From positions 1 through 9,232 of the forward strand of contig DALTWF010000046.1 of assembly GCA_029987235.1 (NCBI GenBank): a stretch of DNA of 9,232 nucleotides, written 5' to 3'. Each line of letters opens with the position of its first letter. Position 1 is the first letter of the stretch. A model generated the notes under the pieces. It was not told the DNA's origin. It did no database searches and saw only the letters and a program-made list of their open reading frames with translations. This DNA is from Methanocorpusculum sp. GTDB taxonomy: Archaea > Halobacteriota > Methanomicrobia > Methanomicrobiales > Methanocorpusculaceae. Shown here piece by piece: positions 1 to 6,707 of this stretch. Position numbers and translations under genes: made by a program.

Positions 1-42
1 TTCGAAAATCTGCTCAAATTCGTCTTCAAATTGGATTTGCAT
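1..42 (-). CDS. Possible 5' end of a gene leaving the window at the left edge
   Basis: Reading leftward from an ATG at 42-40, 14 codons stay open to the window edge and encode MQIQFEDEFEQIFE. This acidic, amphipathic peptide has plausible codon use for a real N-terminus. A TATA-like box (GTATATATAC, 61-70) is centred about 24 bases before the ATG, the spacing expected of an archaeal leaderless transcript, and no Shine-Dalgarno motif is visible. The fragment is too short to assign a family. The open frame and the promoter are seen in the sequence; that it is a gene is inferred. Confidence 0.42.
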   Translation of the reverse strand, partial: MQIQFEDEFEQIFE

Positions 43-60
43 AGGGAATTTGGCGCCAAA

Positions 61-70
61 GTATATATAC
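61..70 (-). promoter_or_regulatory. TATA box for the left-edge gene
   Basis: The self-complementary AT box GTATATATAC sits about 24 bases upstream of the leftward ATG at 42, suitable for transcription starting at or near the start codon. A second box, TTTAAATA at 151-158, could instead give a leader of roughly 85 bases. Confidence 0.35.
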
Positions 71-116
71 TCATCGATACCTCAGTTTGCAGATGTTTGC
101 AAAAAAAATGTGGATT

Positions 117-127
117 CCCCCCCCCCC
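117..127. repeat. Homopolymer of 11 C
   Basis: Eleven consecutive C are followed by five A in otherwise AT-rich DNA. Such tracts are prone to slippage and sequencing-length error, so the exact length is uncertain. There is no evidence here of phase variation, because no gene reads through it. Confidence 0.9.
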
Positions 128-206
128 AAAAAGTTAATTTTGGAGATATGTTTAAATACTGGGGTTATCGATTGGACAGGATCAAATAAAAATAAAAATC
201 TTAACT

Positions 207-284
207 AGAAGAAGAAAGTAAAAAGAAAATAAGAAGAAAAAAAAAGAAAAAAAATAATAAGTGAAGAAAAGAAAAGAAAGGGAA
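207..284 (+). repeat. Polypurine (GA/A-rich) tract
   Basis: About 78 bases of the top strand are almost entirely A and G, interrupted by five T (219, 230, 255, 258, 262). It is low-complexity sequence of the AAGAAGAAA type with no open frame of interest. Polypurine tracts can adopt unusual DNA structure or mark mobile-element and repeat junctions, but nothing here shows a function. Confidence 0.8.
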
Positions 285-358
285 CATAAGGAAAGTTGCT
301 AAGAACAGTAAGAAGGAACTGAATGTTTAGGTATCTATAAAACAATTCACTGTTACAG

Positions 359-424
359 GATACTACCATATTCAATTAACGATACTACCATATTCAATTA
401 ACAATACTATCATATTCAATTATT
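359..424 (+). repeat. 22-bp tandem repeat, three copies
   Basis: Two copies of GATACTACCATATTCAATTAAC are identical and directly abutting (359-380, 381-402). The third (403-424) is degenerate: AATACTATCATATTCAATTATT. There are no spacers, so this is not a CRISPR array. The period is close to two DNA helical turns. It could be an array of protein-binding sites or a slippage product in a gene-free region. Confidence 0.92.
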
Positions 425-786
425 TCTTTTGTTGCTGCTTGATTTACTGTCATATCTCCTGTAAACATCTCCACTCGCAACAAAGGGGTTGGGGACATCC
501 TTTTATAAACATCACATCATATTTTTTACAATATCATGCAAAATACAATCATCCCTTTATAATCTCCCTCTAAAAAAACAGCAGACATGTATCAGACAAC
601 TAAGTTATTTCATTACTAACCATCCCATATTATCTATTCTATATTATCCATCTCTGCTAAATAGAAAAATACAATTTCAACACAACAAATCCTGATTTCT
701 CTCCCCTAACTTCCCTCCATATTGTTAATTCTTATCCTCCTTATTGTCAATCCTTATTATTCTGCAAAACCAATCACTTATCACTA

Positions 787-1284
787 ATGACAACAACCTT
801 CATCCCTGTGCAGCCTGATGACATCCCTGCTCTTGCAGCCCTTGCCGAAAAAATTTGGACCGAACACTATACATCCTTAATCGGATCTGCACAGGTATCA
901 TATATGCTGGAAAATTTCCAGTCAGAACAGGCAATACAATCCCAGCTTAAAGAAGGCTATGCATACTATATACTCCTGCATAACAGAAAAACCGCAGGCT
1001 ACTTCTCTATACTTCCGCGGCCAAAAGAAAACCATCTCTTCCTCTCCAAACTCTATGTAGATAAAGACTTCAGAAGAAAAGGTATCGCATCAGACACTCT
1101 CATCTTCATCCAGGAACTTGCAAAAGAAGCAGACCTTCCTGCAGTCCGTCTCACAGTAAACAAAGGAAACACCGGATCAATCGAAGCATACACCCATCTC
1201 GGTTTCAAAAAAATTGACAGCGTGGTGACCGATATCGGCAACGGGTTTGTAATGGACGATTATGTTATGGAGTACCGGATATAA
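787..1284 (+). CDS. GNAT-family N-acetyltransferase
   Basis: A 165-residue single-domain acetyltransferase that should transfer an acetyl group from acetyl-CoA to a small molecule or protein amine in the cytoplasm. The GNAT core is visible. Beta-strand/motif A runs at 84-102, with the CoA pyrophosphate loop RRKGIA (96-101). Motif B runs at 124-141 (NKGNTGSIEAY then LGFKK), including the Asn and Tyr typical of the active-site side. The C-terminus, GNGFVMDDYVMEYRI, resembles the end of bacterial GNAT proteins. The substrate cannot be read from sequence. The start is the first in-frame ATG. There is no Shine-Dalgarno motif; a weak AT box (753-760) about 30 bases upstream suits a leaderless or short-leader transcript. 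The gene stands alone and converges on the transglutaminase-like gene. Confidence 0.9.
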   Translation: MTTTFIPVQPDDIPALAALAEKIWTEHYTSLIGSAQVSYMLENFQSEQAIQSQLKEGYAYYILLHNRKTAGYFSILPRPKENHLFLSKLYVDKDFRRKGIASDTLIFIQELAKEADLPAVRLTVNKGNTGSIEAYTHLGFKKIDSVVTDIGNGFVMDDYVMEYRI

Positions 1285-1442
1285 CATACCCTCCAATATT
1301 TTACCTTTAATCCCCTGCAAATCTCCTGCATAAATCCTTACCATTAATCACTAAGCAAAAATCCCTGTAAAATCTTTTACCGCAGTTCTCCTGCACACAT
1401 CCCCTAAAAAAGTAAAAAAAAACTGATTGATTATCCTGTTGA
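1285..1442. other. Convergent intergenic spacer
   Basis: This 158-base gap lies between the 3' ends of the acetyltransferase and the transglutaminase-like gene. It contains the leftward T-rich terminator at 1406-1422. It also has recurring short pieces, TTTTACC (1299, 1375) and CTCCTGCA (1323, 1388), with a related TCTCCTGTA near 457 beyond the acetyltransferase. No strong T-run is seen for the rightward gene. Confidence 0.5.
1406..1422 (-). terminator. T-rich terminator of the hel308-cgi121-transglutaminase operon
   Basis: On the minus strand, nine T, a short break, then six T occur about 20-37 bases after the stop codon at 1443. Oligo-T runs without a required hairpin are the usual archaeal termination signal. 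Confidence 0.6.
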
Positions 1443-2501
1443 TTATTCAGCAGAATCAGATGCTCCTTGAATATTTTTTACCGCCTCATAAACTCCCTTG
1501 CGGTTATACGGCTCATCGTAAATCCGTGCCAGGGCTTTACCCACATCATTATATCTGGCTGCATATTCGTTGTACTTATCAACATTGTAATTATAGAATG
1601 GAATAAGTATTTCATCATCTTTTTCGTCAATAAGTCTCTTCTGTTCAGCCATCCTCACCTCGAGTTCCCTCATTTTTTCTTCCAGGTCTTTTCTTTCCGC
1701 GGTAAGTGTATCTCTGGCAGACAGAATCGTATTTACCTCATCATTTGAATGATAGACTTTTGTTCCATTTCCGATTTTGTACATACCAAGCGGAGTGGAT
1801 AAATCAATTCCTCCGTTCTTCTCTGGATCAGGAGTGTCTCCGATATACATAACCGAAGTTGTTTCAATCAGGACATAATTGCCGTTTTTCATCATTATTG
1901 CCCCGGTCATGTGATCCTGGAAACTTGCAAGAGCGGTGTCAAAACCTGCATAGGAAAGCAGACCTGCAAGAAGCACACTTTTATCATCACAGTCTCCCCA
2001 GTTATCTATTACGGTTTCAACCGGGAACTTCGTGTTTATATCAGTTGTTTTGTAAGGGATGTTCTGCACATACAACGTGACCAGTTCAACATATTCGTCA
2101 TCAGTTAAATTGTGTGATGCTGCATAGTCCTTGAAAAATGCGGTGAGTTTGCTGTATACATCTTCGAGTGCCGGATCATTAGTTACTGCAAGATAATAGT
2201 TTTTCATCCAGTCGGAATTTTTTACCGAATCCCCGTACAGACGTGCCTCTTTTTCTGCCTTCTGCGCACCAATGTAGGGAGCAAGTTTCAAATCAACCGA
2301 ACCTTTTACTACATCTGACTGGAAGGGAAATTCTATTGCCACATTTTGTGTACCACAATCGGTTATCGGGAGAACTATTTCCGGGTAGGTATCTAATACC
2401 CCCCACGGATTTTTCAGAATAATCAGTGTTCCGCCAATCGTTGCACAGGTTAAAAGTATCAGGATTAAAATAACCAGTGTTTTCGGGTTTATTTTCTTCA
2501 T
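1443..2501 (-). CDS. Membrane-anchored transglutaminase-like protein
   Basis: A 352-residue protein with a short basic N-terminus (MKKINPK) and one hydrophobic segment at about 8-29. By the positive-inside rule the rest should be outside the membrane. A transglutaminase-like (papain-fold) core follows. The Cys is in WGDCDDKS (C171), the His in DHMTG (H197), and the third member is probably E213 in VLIETT. Residues 257-296 are charged and heptad-like, probably a coiled coil, followed by a Tyr-rich helical tail (300-345). Archaeal proteins of this type may act as proteases, peptidases or cross-linkers; the substrate is unknown. Its ATG lies 2 bases after the cgi121 stop, with GGAG (2513-2516) placed 11 bases upstream inside cgi121, so translation is probably coupled. 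A T-rich terminator follows. The family assignment is good; the activity is inferred. Confidence 0.82.
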   Translation of the reverse strand: MKKINPKTLVILILILLTCATIGGTLIILKNPWGVLDTYPEIVLPITDCGTQNVAIEFPFQSDVVKGSVDLKLAPYIGAQKAEKEARLYGDSVKNSDWMKNYYLAVTNDPALEDVYSKLTAFFKDYAASHNLTDDEYVELVTLYVQNIPYKTTDINTKFPVETVIDNWGDCDDKSVLLAGLLSYAGFDTALASFQDHMTGAIMMKNGNYVLIETTSVMYIGDTPDPEKNGGIDLSTPLGMYKIGNGTKVYHSNDEVNTILSARDTLTAERKDLEEKMRELEVRMAEQKRLIDEKDDEILIPFYNYNVDKYNEYAARYNDVGKALARIYDEPYNRKGVYEAVKNIQGASDSAE

Positions 2502-2503
2502 GT

Positions 2504-2986
2504 TTATCGAATCTCCATTAACGCAACACGTTCGCAGACCAGTTCGGAAATCCGGCTGATGCCGGTAATTTCCAGTTCTGCATCGGTAATGCCGAATTCT
2601 TTTTTCAGTGTGTCAACGGTTGCACAAACTTCAGGTGCGTCAGCTATTAGTTTTGCAAGTTCAGTGCGTGCGGTCTTTTCATCGCCGCCTTCAATCAGGA
2701 CATAGACATAGTTTTCTCCTTCATGCAGTCCGAAGCGGGGGGCAAGCGAACACTGGCGCTGGGCGGAGACATAGAGCAAAATTTCCATGGAAAGTGTCCG
2801 GGCGATGTTTTTCTTTTCGGAAAATGCCCGCTTTGCGTGCGCAAGGGCACATTCAATATGTTGCCTTCCTGCGATTTTTTCCGCGTCAAAGAGGACAATA
2901 CAGGAGTTTGTTTTCTCTGCAATTTTGTTTATTTCTGCAATCGTTTCTTTTGTGCTGGCGGTTGTAATTTTTCCTGAATATAGCAT
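2504..2986 (-). CDS. cgi121: KEOPS complex subunit Cgi121
   Basis: A 160-residue homologue of Cgi121 (human TPRKB). It binds the Bud32 kinase within KEOPS, the complex whose Kae1 subunit installs threonylcarbamoyl on A37 (t6A) of ANN-decoding tRNAs in the cytoplasm. Archaeal Cgi121 is known to help bind the tRNA acceptor end. The family signature is clear: HIECALAHAKRAF (43-55), then ARTLSMEILLYVSAQRQ (62-78) leading into the conserved RFGL (84-87). The length fits archaeal members. The start is the ATG 5 bases after the hel308 stop. A GGAG motif (2997-3000) sits 10 bases upstream, within the last hel308 codons, indicating coupled translation. It is the middle gene of a tight three-gene unit. 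No other KEOPS subunit gene is in the window. Confidence 0.87.
   Translation of the reverse strand: MLYSGKITTASTKETIAEINKIAEKTNSCIVLFDAEKIAGRQHIECALAHAKRAFSEKKNIARTLSMEILLYVSAQRQCSLAPRFGLHEGENYVYVLIEGGDEKTARTELAKLIADAPEVCATVDTLKKEFGITDAELEITGISRISELVCERVALMEIR
2513..2516 (-). promoter_or_regulatory. Shine-Dalgarno motif of the transglutaminase-like gene
   Basis: GGAG on the minus strand, embedded in the last codons of cgi121, lies 11 bases before the ATG at 2501. It supports the chosen start and translational coupling. Confidence 0.5.
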
Positions 2987-2991
2987 GGTTA

Positions 2992-5196
2992 TTATTCTCC
3001 GAAATCAAAAAGGGTTGCCTGGGGTTTTTTCTCTGTGCTGCTTTCTTCTTTTTCGGTTCTTTCTTCTGCATCTTTTTCATCTTCCGGCGGAAGTGAAGAG
3101 GATGCTTTTTTCATGTGGGAGGTTTTTGTGCCTTCCGCAAAGATTTTTTCTGTCAGAGCGGTGCCTAATATACTGACAATTTCGGCTTTATCTCCTTCCA
3201 GAAGTTTTTCCGGTGTGGTGTAGCCGCGGTTAAACAGTCTTCTTGCACGAACGCGTCCGATACCTTTTAAGGACACAAGCGGGATGAGTTCTTCTTTGAT
3301 GCCGTTTACAAGACGTATCTCGAGTTTTTTTACATCTTCTGCAAATCCGGGCGCAAATTCTTCTGCAATGCGGCATCCTGCATGCATAAGCCATTTAAGA
3401 TTTTCCACCACCGCATGAATATCGCCTGTGCCTACACCGAAGGTGTCGGCAATCGTGTCTTCTGCGACTTCGTCAATCCAGTATTCCACGACAAGGGCTG
3501 TTTTTACCGAGGCGAAGAACTCTTCGCATAAATCTTCGGTAAAGAGTTCTTCTGAGCGTTCGCGCAGAACCTGGTCAACGAACCGTTCGTCTGATGCTTT
3601 CAGATAAAACCGGAACATATCAGGCGTCATGCACAAAAGATGCAGCATGCCGAAATCAGAAAATGTGTCGCGTTCTTCAAGTGCCTCTTTAATCATCGTT
3701 GCTGATTTTGGCTGAAGATAGAGGCGTGAGGAAAGAGCTCCGAACATTGTCGGTGTCAGGTCGTTTTCCAGGATTTCAATCATTCCTGCTTTTTTCAGAT
3801 AGGCGATTGCGTTTGCCACGTTTCTGTCAAGACTTCTGTGGACTTTCTTCTGGCTTGCGTAGAAGGATTTTTCCATGAACGCTTCTACTTCGTCGAAGGT
3901 GTGTGCAAATCCGGAGGTAATCAGGGCAAGGAGGTGTGTCTGGAGTTCTTTCTGGTTTTTGCACTGTGAATTGATGTCTTCTGCGGGGGCGTCGATAAAT
4001 TCTTCAAAAAGTATGTCAACGTCTTCTTTTTCCTTTGCAATAAGGACTGCTTCACCGTAGGGGTCAAGGCGCGGTCGACCTGCTCTTCCTGCCATCTGGC
4101 GGTATTCCATGACCGGAATTTTTGATGCGCCGATTCCGGCTTCATATCTGGTATAGTCCCGGATAATAACGCGGCGGGCAGGCAGGTTTAATCCTGCGGC
4201 AAGAGTGGGGGTTGAAGAAATTACGGCAATTTCTCCTTTTCTGAAACCTTCTTCGACTGCGGCGCGTGCTGCTCTCGGAAGCCCTGCATGGTGGAATGCG
4301 GCGCCGTTTCGAACCGAATTTGCAAGCACTTTTCCGGAATTGGTTGCGTCCGCTTTTTCGATAATGTCTGCATATGCATCAAGGGCGGGGCTTTTTTTCT
4401 TAAGAGATGCTGCTGCCCGCTTTGCGTATGCTTCGGCTGAGCGGCGTGAGGACACAAACACAAGACACTGCCCCCCTTCTTCAATGGTGTCCAGCATCAG
4501 GTTCAGGTCATCGTCTTTGCGTACGGCGGGCACGACACGTTCATTTCCGTGAAAATGAATCGCTCCGCTGTTGTATACACCTTCTTTCAGGTCAACCGGA
4601 CGCCATTCGCTGGTGATGAGTGCTGCATCAAGCCATTCTGCAAGGCTTTGCGGATTTCCCATCGTAGCAGAAAGACCGATTATCTGCATGCCGGGGTTTT
4701 GCATGCGCATCTTTGCGATGACCATTTCAAGTGTGGCGCCGCGTGTTTCATCGCCGATAAGATGAATTTCGTCAACGACCAGAAGGGTGACCGATTTGAG
4801 CCAGCCTGCTTTGTTGCGCAGAAGGGAATCGGTTTTTTCCGAGGTGGCTACAATAATGTCGTAGCGTCCCAGATATTCGTCCCGCTGGTCGGGGTCGCCT
4901 GTTGCAATACCGACTTTGACGGATTTTTTCGAGGCAAAGTCGTCATATTTTTCAGAGGCAAGCGCTTTAAGGGGTACAATATACAGGCATTTTCCGCCGC
5001 GTTCGATTTCTTTGTGCATCGCCATTTCAGCGATAATGGTTTTTCCGGATGCGGTCGGGATGGCGGCTAAGATGTTTTTGCGGTCTAATAATCCTGCGTT
5101 TATGCATTCATCCTGCGGGGGGTAGAGTTCTTCTATGCCTGCGGCTTGATATGCGTCGCGCAGGGCAATCGGGATGTCAACTGAACTCAGTTTCAT
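2992..5196 (-). CDS. hel308: ATP-dependent DNA helicase Hel308 (Hjm)
   Basis: A 734-residue superfamily 2 helicase that unwinds lagging strands and forked DNA 3'-to-5' in replication-fork repair. Motifs in order: Q-motif YPPQ (25-28); Walker A PTASGKT (47-53); DEIH box (142-145); SAT (176-178); motif IV VFVSSRRSAE (247-255); FHHAGLPR (301-308); motif V TPTLAAGLNLPARR (329-342); motif VI QMAGRAGR (367-374). A winged helix and ratchet domain follow, then a helix-hairpin-helix region (VSLKGIGRVRARRL, 641-654). A charged linker (about 697-725) leads to a terminal QATLFDFGE that resembles a sliding-clamp (PCNA) binding peptide. Length is normal for archaeal Hel308. The ATG at 5196 has AGGT 6 bases upstream. 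An 89-base gap from the KH gene holds a TATA candidate, so the gene may have its own promoter. It is the first gene of the hel308-cgi121-transglutaminase unit. Confidence 0.95.
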   Translation of the reverse strand: MKLSSVDIPIALRDAYQAAGIEELYPPQDECINAGLLDRKNILAAIPTASGKTIIAEMAMHKEIERGGKCLYIVPLKALASEKYDDFASKKSVKVGIATGDPDQRDEYLGRYDIIVATSEKTDSLLRNKAGWLKSVTLLVVDEIHLIGDETRGATLEMVIAKMRMQNPGMQIIGLSATMGNPQSLAEWLDAALITSEWRPVDLKEGVYNSGAIHFHGNERVVPAVRKDDDLNLMLDTIEEGGQCLVFVSSRRSAEAYAKRAAASLKKKSPALDAYADIIEKADATNSGKVLANSVRNGAAFHHAGLPRAARAAVEEGFRKGEIAVISSTPTLAAGLNLPARRVIIRDYTRYEAGIGASKIPVMEYRQMAGRAGRPRLDPYGEAVLIAKEKEDVDILFEEFIDAPAEDINSQCKNQKELQTHLLALITSGFAHTFDEVEAFMEKSFYASQKKVHRSLDRNVANAIAYLKKAGMIEILENDLTPTMFGALSSRLYLQPKSATMIKEALEERDTFSDFGMLHLLCMTPDMFRFYLKASDERFVDQVLRERSEELFTEDLCEEFFASVKTALVVEYWIDEVAEDTIADTFGVGTGDIHAVVENLKWLMHAGCRIAEEFAPGFAEDVKKLEIRLVNGIKEELIPLVSLKGIGRVRARRLFNRGYTTPEKLLEGDKAEIVSILGTALTEKIFAEGTKTSHMKKASSSLPPEDEKDAEERTEKEESSTEKKPQATLFDFGE
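2997..3000 (-). promoter_or_regulatory. Shine-Dalgarno motif of cgi121
   Basis: GGAG on the minus strand, within the final codons of hel308, is 10 bases before the cgi121 ATG. It fixes the cgi121 start and implies coupled translation. Confidence 0.55.
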
Positions 5197-5202
5197 GAAA
5201 TA

Positions 5203-5206
5203 ACCT
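5203..5206 (-). promoter_or_regulatory. Shine-Dalgarno-like motif of hel308
   Basis: AGGT on the minus strand, in AAAGGTTAT, lies 6 bases before the ATG at 5196. It supports this start for hel308. Confidence 0.45.
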
Positions 5207-5260
5207 TTCGGGTATTTAACCCCTTTGTTTCGAGTGGAACTGTGCAGGATATCGTCATAG

Positions 5261-5269
5261 ATATTAAAG
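5261..5269 (-). promoter_or_regulatory. Candidate TATA box of hel308
   Basis: CTTTAATAT on the minus strand, in the 89-base gap after the KH gene, would place transcription start near 5239 and give a leader of about 43 bases, long enough for the Shine-Dalgarno motif. Another AT box, TTAAATAC (5212-5219), is too close to the ATG. Read-through from rio1-KH is also possible. Confidence 0.35.
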
Positions 5270-5285
5270 GATTCGAATGGAGGTT

Positions 5286-5828
5286 TCAGTAGTAGTAACT
5301 CAGCATGTCCTGTTTTGCTTCCTTTCTCTTTTTGTCAAGGAAATTGAAGACGGTATTGTGATCCGAGCCGTTTATGAGCATATTTACCGCGGTGTGGGCG
5401 TCGCCGACCTGATCCGGAAGTCCTATTATTCCTATGGTTTTTCCGTAAATGGAAAGAATTGCGCCGGTCATGTTTTCAATCTGTTCACGGGCGCGGCCTT
5501 CTTTTCCGATGATGCGGCCGCGTACCCGCGCAAGTTTTGCGGGGGTGTCGGCTATGTCTGATACATCAATCAGGTCTAATATCATGTCTTCGTCTTCGAG
5601 GAGTTTTTTCGCCCGCTTTGGTGAAAATCCTCTTCCGATGGCTCTGATTACTTCAATGGAGTTGATTTCGCAAAGGGCGTCTTCTTCGCTTGTGATGGTG
5701 ATAAGTCCTGATTCGCTGTCGATGTCAAGTGTTACGTTCAGGGTTTTTTCCAGGTCTCTTCTGGTTTCGCCGCCTTTGCCAATCATAGCTCCGATGCGGT
5801 CGCTTGGGATTTTTATTTCCTGTGTCAT
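5286..5828 (-). CDS. Two-KH-domain RNA-binding protein, archaeal Pno1/Dim2 type
   Basis: A 180-residue protein with two KH domains. KH1 carries the RNA-contacting GxxG loop in RIGAMIGKGG (11-20). KH2 carries RIIGKEGRAREQIE (105-118), and the bridging segment AIGRGFSPKRAKKLL (63-77) is typical of the archaeal Pno1/Dim2 family. Eukaryotic Pno1 binds the 3' end of pre-18S rRNA with the nuclease Nob1; the archaeal protein is believed to act similarly on 16S rRNA maturation. I start it at the ATG at 5828 (MTQEIKIPSDRIG), 22 bases after the rio1 stop. A longer in-frame start at 5927 would overlap rio1 by 77 bases and add 33 low-complexity residues outside the family fold. No Shine-Dalgarno motif precedes the chosen start; the upstream bases are C/A-rich. 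The pairing with rio1 fits a ribosome-biogenesis operon. Confidence 0.9.
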   Translation of the reverse strand: MTQEIKIPSDRIGAMIGKGGETRRDLEKTLNVTLDIDSESGLITITSEEDALCEINSIEVIRAIGRGFSPKRAKKLLEDEDMILDLIDVSDIADTPAKLARVRGRIIGKEGRAREQIENMTGAILSIYGKTIGIIGLPDQVGDAHTAVNMLINGSDHNTVFNFLDKKRKEAKQDMLSYYY

Positions 5829-5850
5829 GGTGGTTGTGTGGTGCTGGTGT

Positions 5851-6675
5851 TTAGATTTCAAAGAATTCTTCGCCGACGATGTCGCGGAAGATTTCATGTT
5901 CGTCGCGGGTGGTGCATTTCTTTTCAAAGAACCGGTTCATGTTTTTGATGTCCCTGAATAGGAAGTGGTAGGCCTGCGGGTGTTCGGGTGTTACTGCCTG
6001 AGCCATGTCTATTAAGATTAATCCGTTCGGTCCGGTCAGAATATTGTATTCCGAGAGGTCGCCGTGGACAAGTCTTGCATCCCGGTAGAGTTTTTTCAGA
6101 AGGGTGAGTACTTCTTCGTAGGTCTCTTCCGGTGAGGCGGGCATAACCTGGCGGAGCTGCGGATAGGGTATCCCGTTTTCTCCGAGGAATTCCATAATGA
6201 GGATGTTTCTGTCGAAGGCAAAGGGTTTCGGGCAGGGAAGTCCTGCATCGCGTGTCCGCGCAAGGTTGCTGAACTCTTTTTTGGTCCAGGCAAAAATCAG
6301 GTCTTTGTGACTGCGTTTGACGCCGGCAAAGCGGGGGTCGCCGACAATGTATTCACTCATTTTGGTGAAGTTGCCGGTTCTGAGGCGGTAGATTTTTACT
6401 GCCGCATCGGAAAGTTTGCCGGTTTCTTCGTTCTCTCTTCCGGCAATAAAGACGTTTGCCTCTTTGCCGGTGGAAATGGAGCCTCCAAGAGATGAGATGA
6501 CTTTTTTTGTAACAAGTTTGTACAGTGCCAAAAGCGTGACTTCGTCAAATACTTCGCCGGTAACTTTGCGGGAGTCCTCGTCTTTGTTGATTTTGAGGCC
6601 GAGGTCGGAGAGTTTTCTATCCAGACGCTGTATTCTTTCGGTGTCTTCACGGGGGTGATTTTTTCCGGGGGTCAT
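5851..6675 (-). CDS. rio1: RIO1-type serine/threonine kinase/ATPase
   Basis: A 274-residue atypical kinase of the RIO1 family, which acts in late maturation of the small ribosomal subunit. Visible motifs: an N-terminal winged-helix-like segment (about 43-62); P-loop STGKEANVF (68-76); the ATP-binding lysine in AVKIYR (K94); hinge MEFLG (161-165); catalytic loop LVHGDLSEYN (202-211) with D206 and N211; and the metal-binding loop LIDMAQAV (221-228). D223 there matches the aspartate known to be phosphorylated in RIO1 enzymes. IDMAQ is the RIO1 rather than the RIO2 form. I start at the ATG at 6675 (MTPGKNHPRE). A longer frame from 6771 would translate the promoter into residues unlike the family. 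No Shine-Dalgarno motif is present, and the leader is probably short. The KH gene follows after 22 bases. Confidence 0.94.
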   Translation of the reverse strand: MTPGKNHPREDTERIQRLDRKLSDLGLKINKDEDSRKVTGEVFDEVTLLALYKLVTKKVISSLGGSISTGKEANVFIAGRENEETGKLSDAAVKIYRLRTGNFTKMSEYIVGDPRFAGVKRSHKDLIFAWTKKEFSNLARTRDAGLPCPKPFAFDRNILIMEFLGENGIPYPQLRQVMPASPEETYEEVLTLLKKLYRDARLVHGDLSEYNILTGPNGLILIDMAQAVTPEHPQAYHFLFRDIKNMNRFFEKKCTTRDEHEIFRDIVGEEFFEI

Positions 6676-6707
6676 AAAAAGTTTGTATATACTTGTATGT
6701 ATTGAGA

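Larger units (their letters stand above)
43..786. other. Gene-free AT-rich intergenic region
   Basis: I see no convincing gene in this 744-base stretch. It contains a run of 11 C (117-127) just after a run of 8 A (101-108), a long purine-rich tract (207-284) and a three-copy 22-bp tandem repeat (359-424). An 8-bp inverted repeat, TTTGTTGC (428-435) with GCAACAAA (477-484), has a 41-base spacer. From about 500 to 780 the top strand becomes pyrimidine-rich, giving marked strand asymmetry. An imperfect 22-bp-period duplication (ATTGTTAATTCTTATC at 721, ATTGTCAATCCTTATT at 743) precedes the acetyltransferase. A 68-codon open frame at 489-695 is low-complexity and unlikely to be a gene. Confidence 0.6.

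Noticed and set aside
101..127. Phase-variable promoter tract (A8 and C11)
   Set aside because: No gene reads through or starts close enough downstream on either strand for length change to matter visibly; kept only as a homopolymer note.
359..424. CRISPR array
   Set aside because: Copies abut directly with no spacers, only three copies, and no cas genes nearby.
489..695. 68-codon rightward open frame
   Set aside because: Low-complexity, AT-rich translation rich in I, S, H and K, no recognisable domain, no ribosome-binding site, and located in a repeat-rich gene-free region.
2439..2454. Lipoprotein signal in the transglutaminase-like protein (LLTC at residues 16-19)
   Set aside because: The Thr before Cys is not a usual lipobox residue and the Cys is in the middle of the hydrophobic segment; a transmembrane anchor is more likely.
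4549..5070. 173-codon frame antisense to hel308
   Set aside because: Shadow of a well-supported helicase gene on the opposite strand; no domain and no start signal.
5829..5927. Longer N-terminus for the KH protein
   Set aside because: Would overlap rio1 by 77 bases and add 33 Lys/Ser/Thr/His-rich residues not seen in the family; MTQEIKIPSDRIG is the natural start.
5449..5961. 170-codon frame antisense to the KH and rio1 genes
   Set aside because: Lies opposite two conserved genes; its Ser/Phe/Met-rich translation is typical of an antisense shadow.
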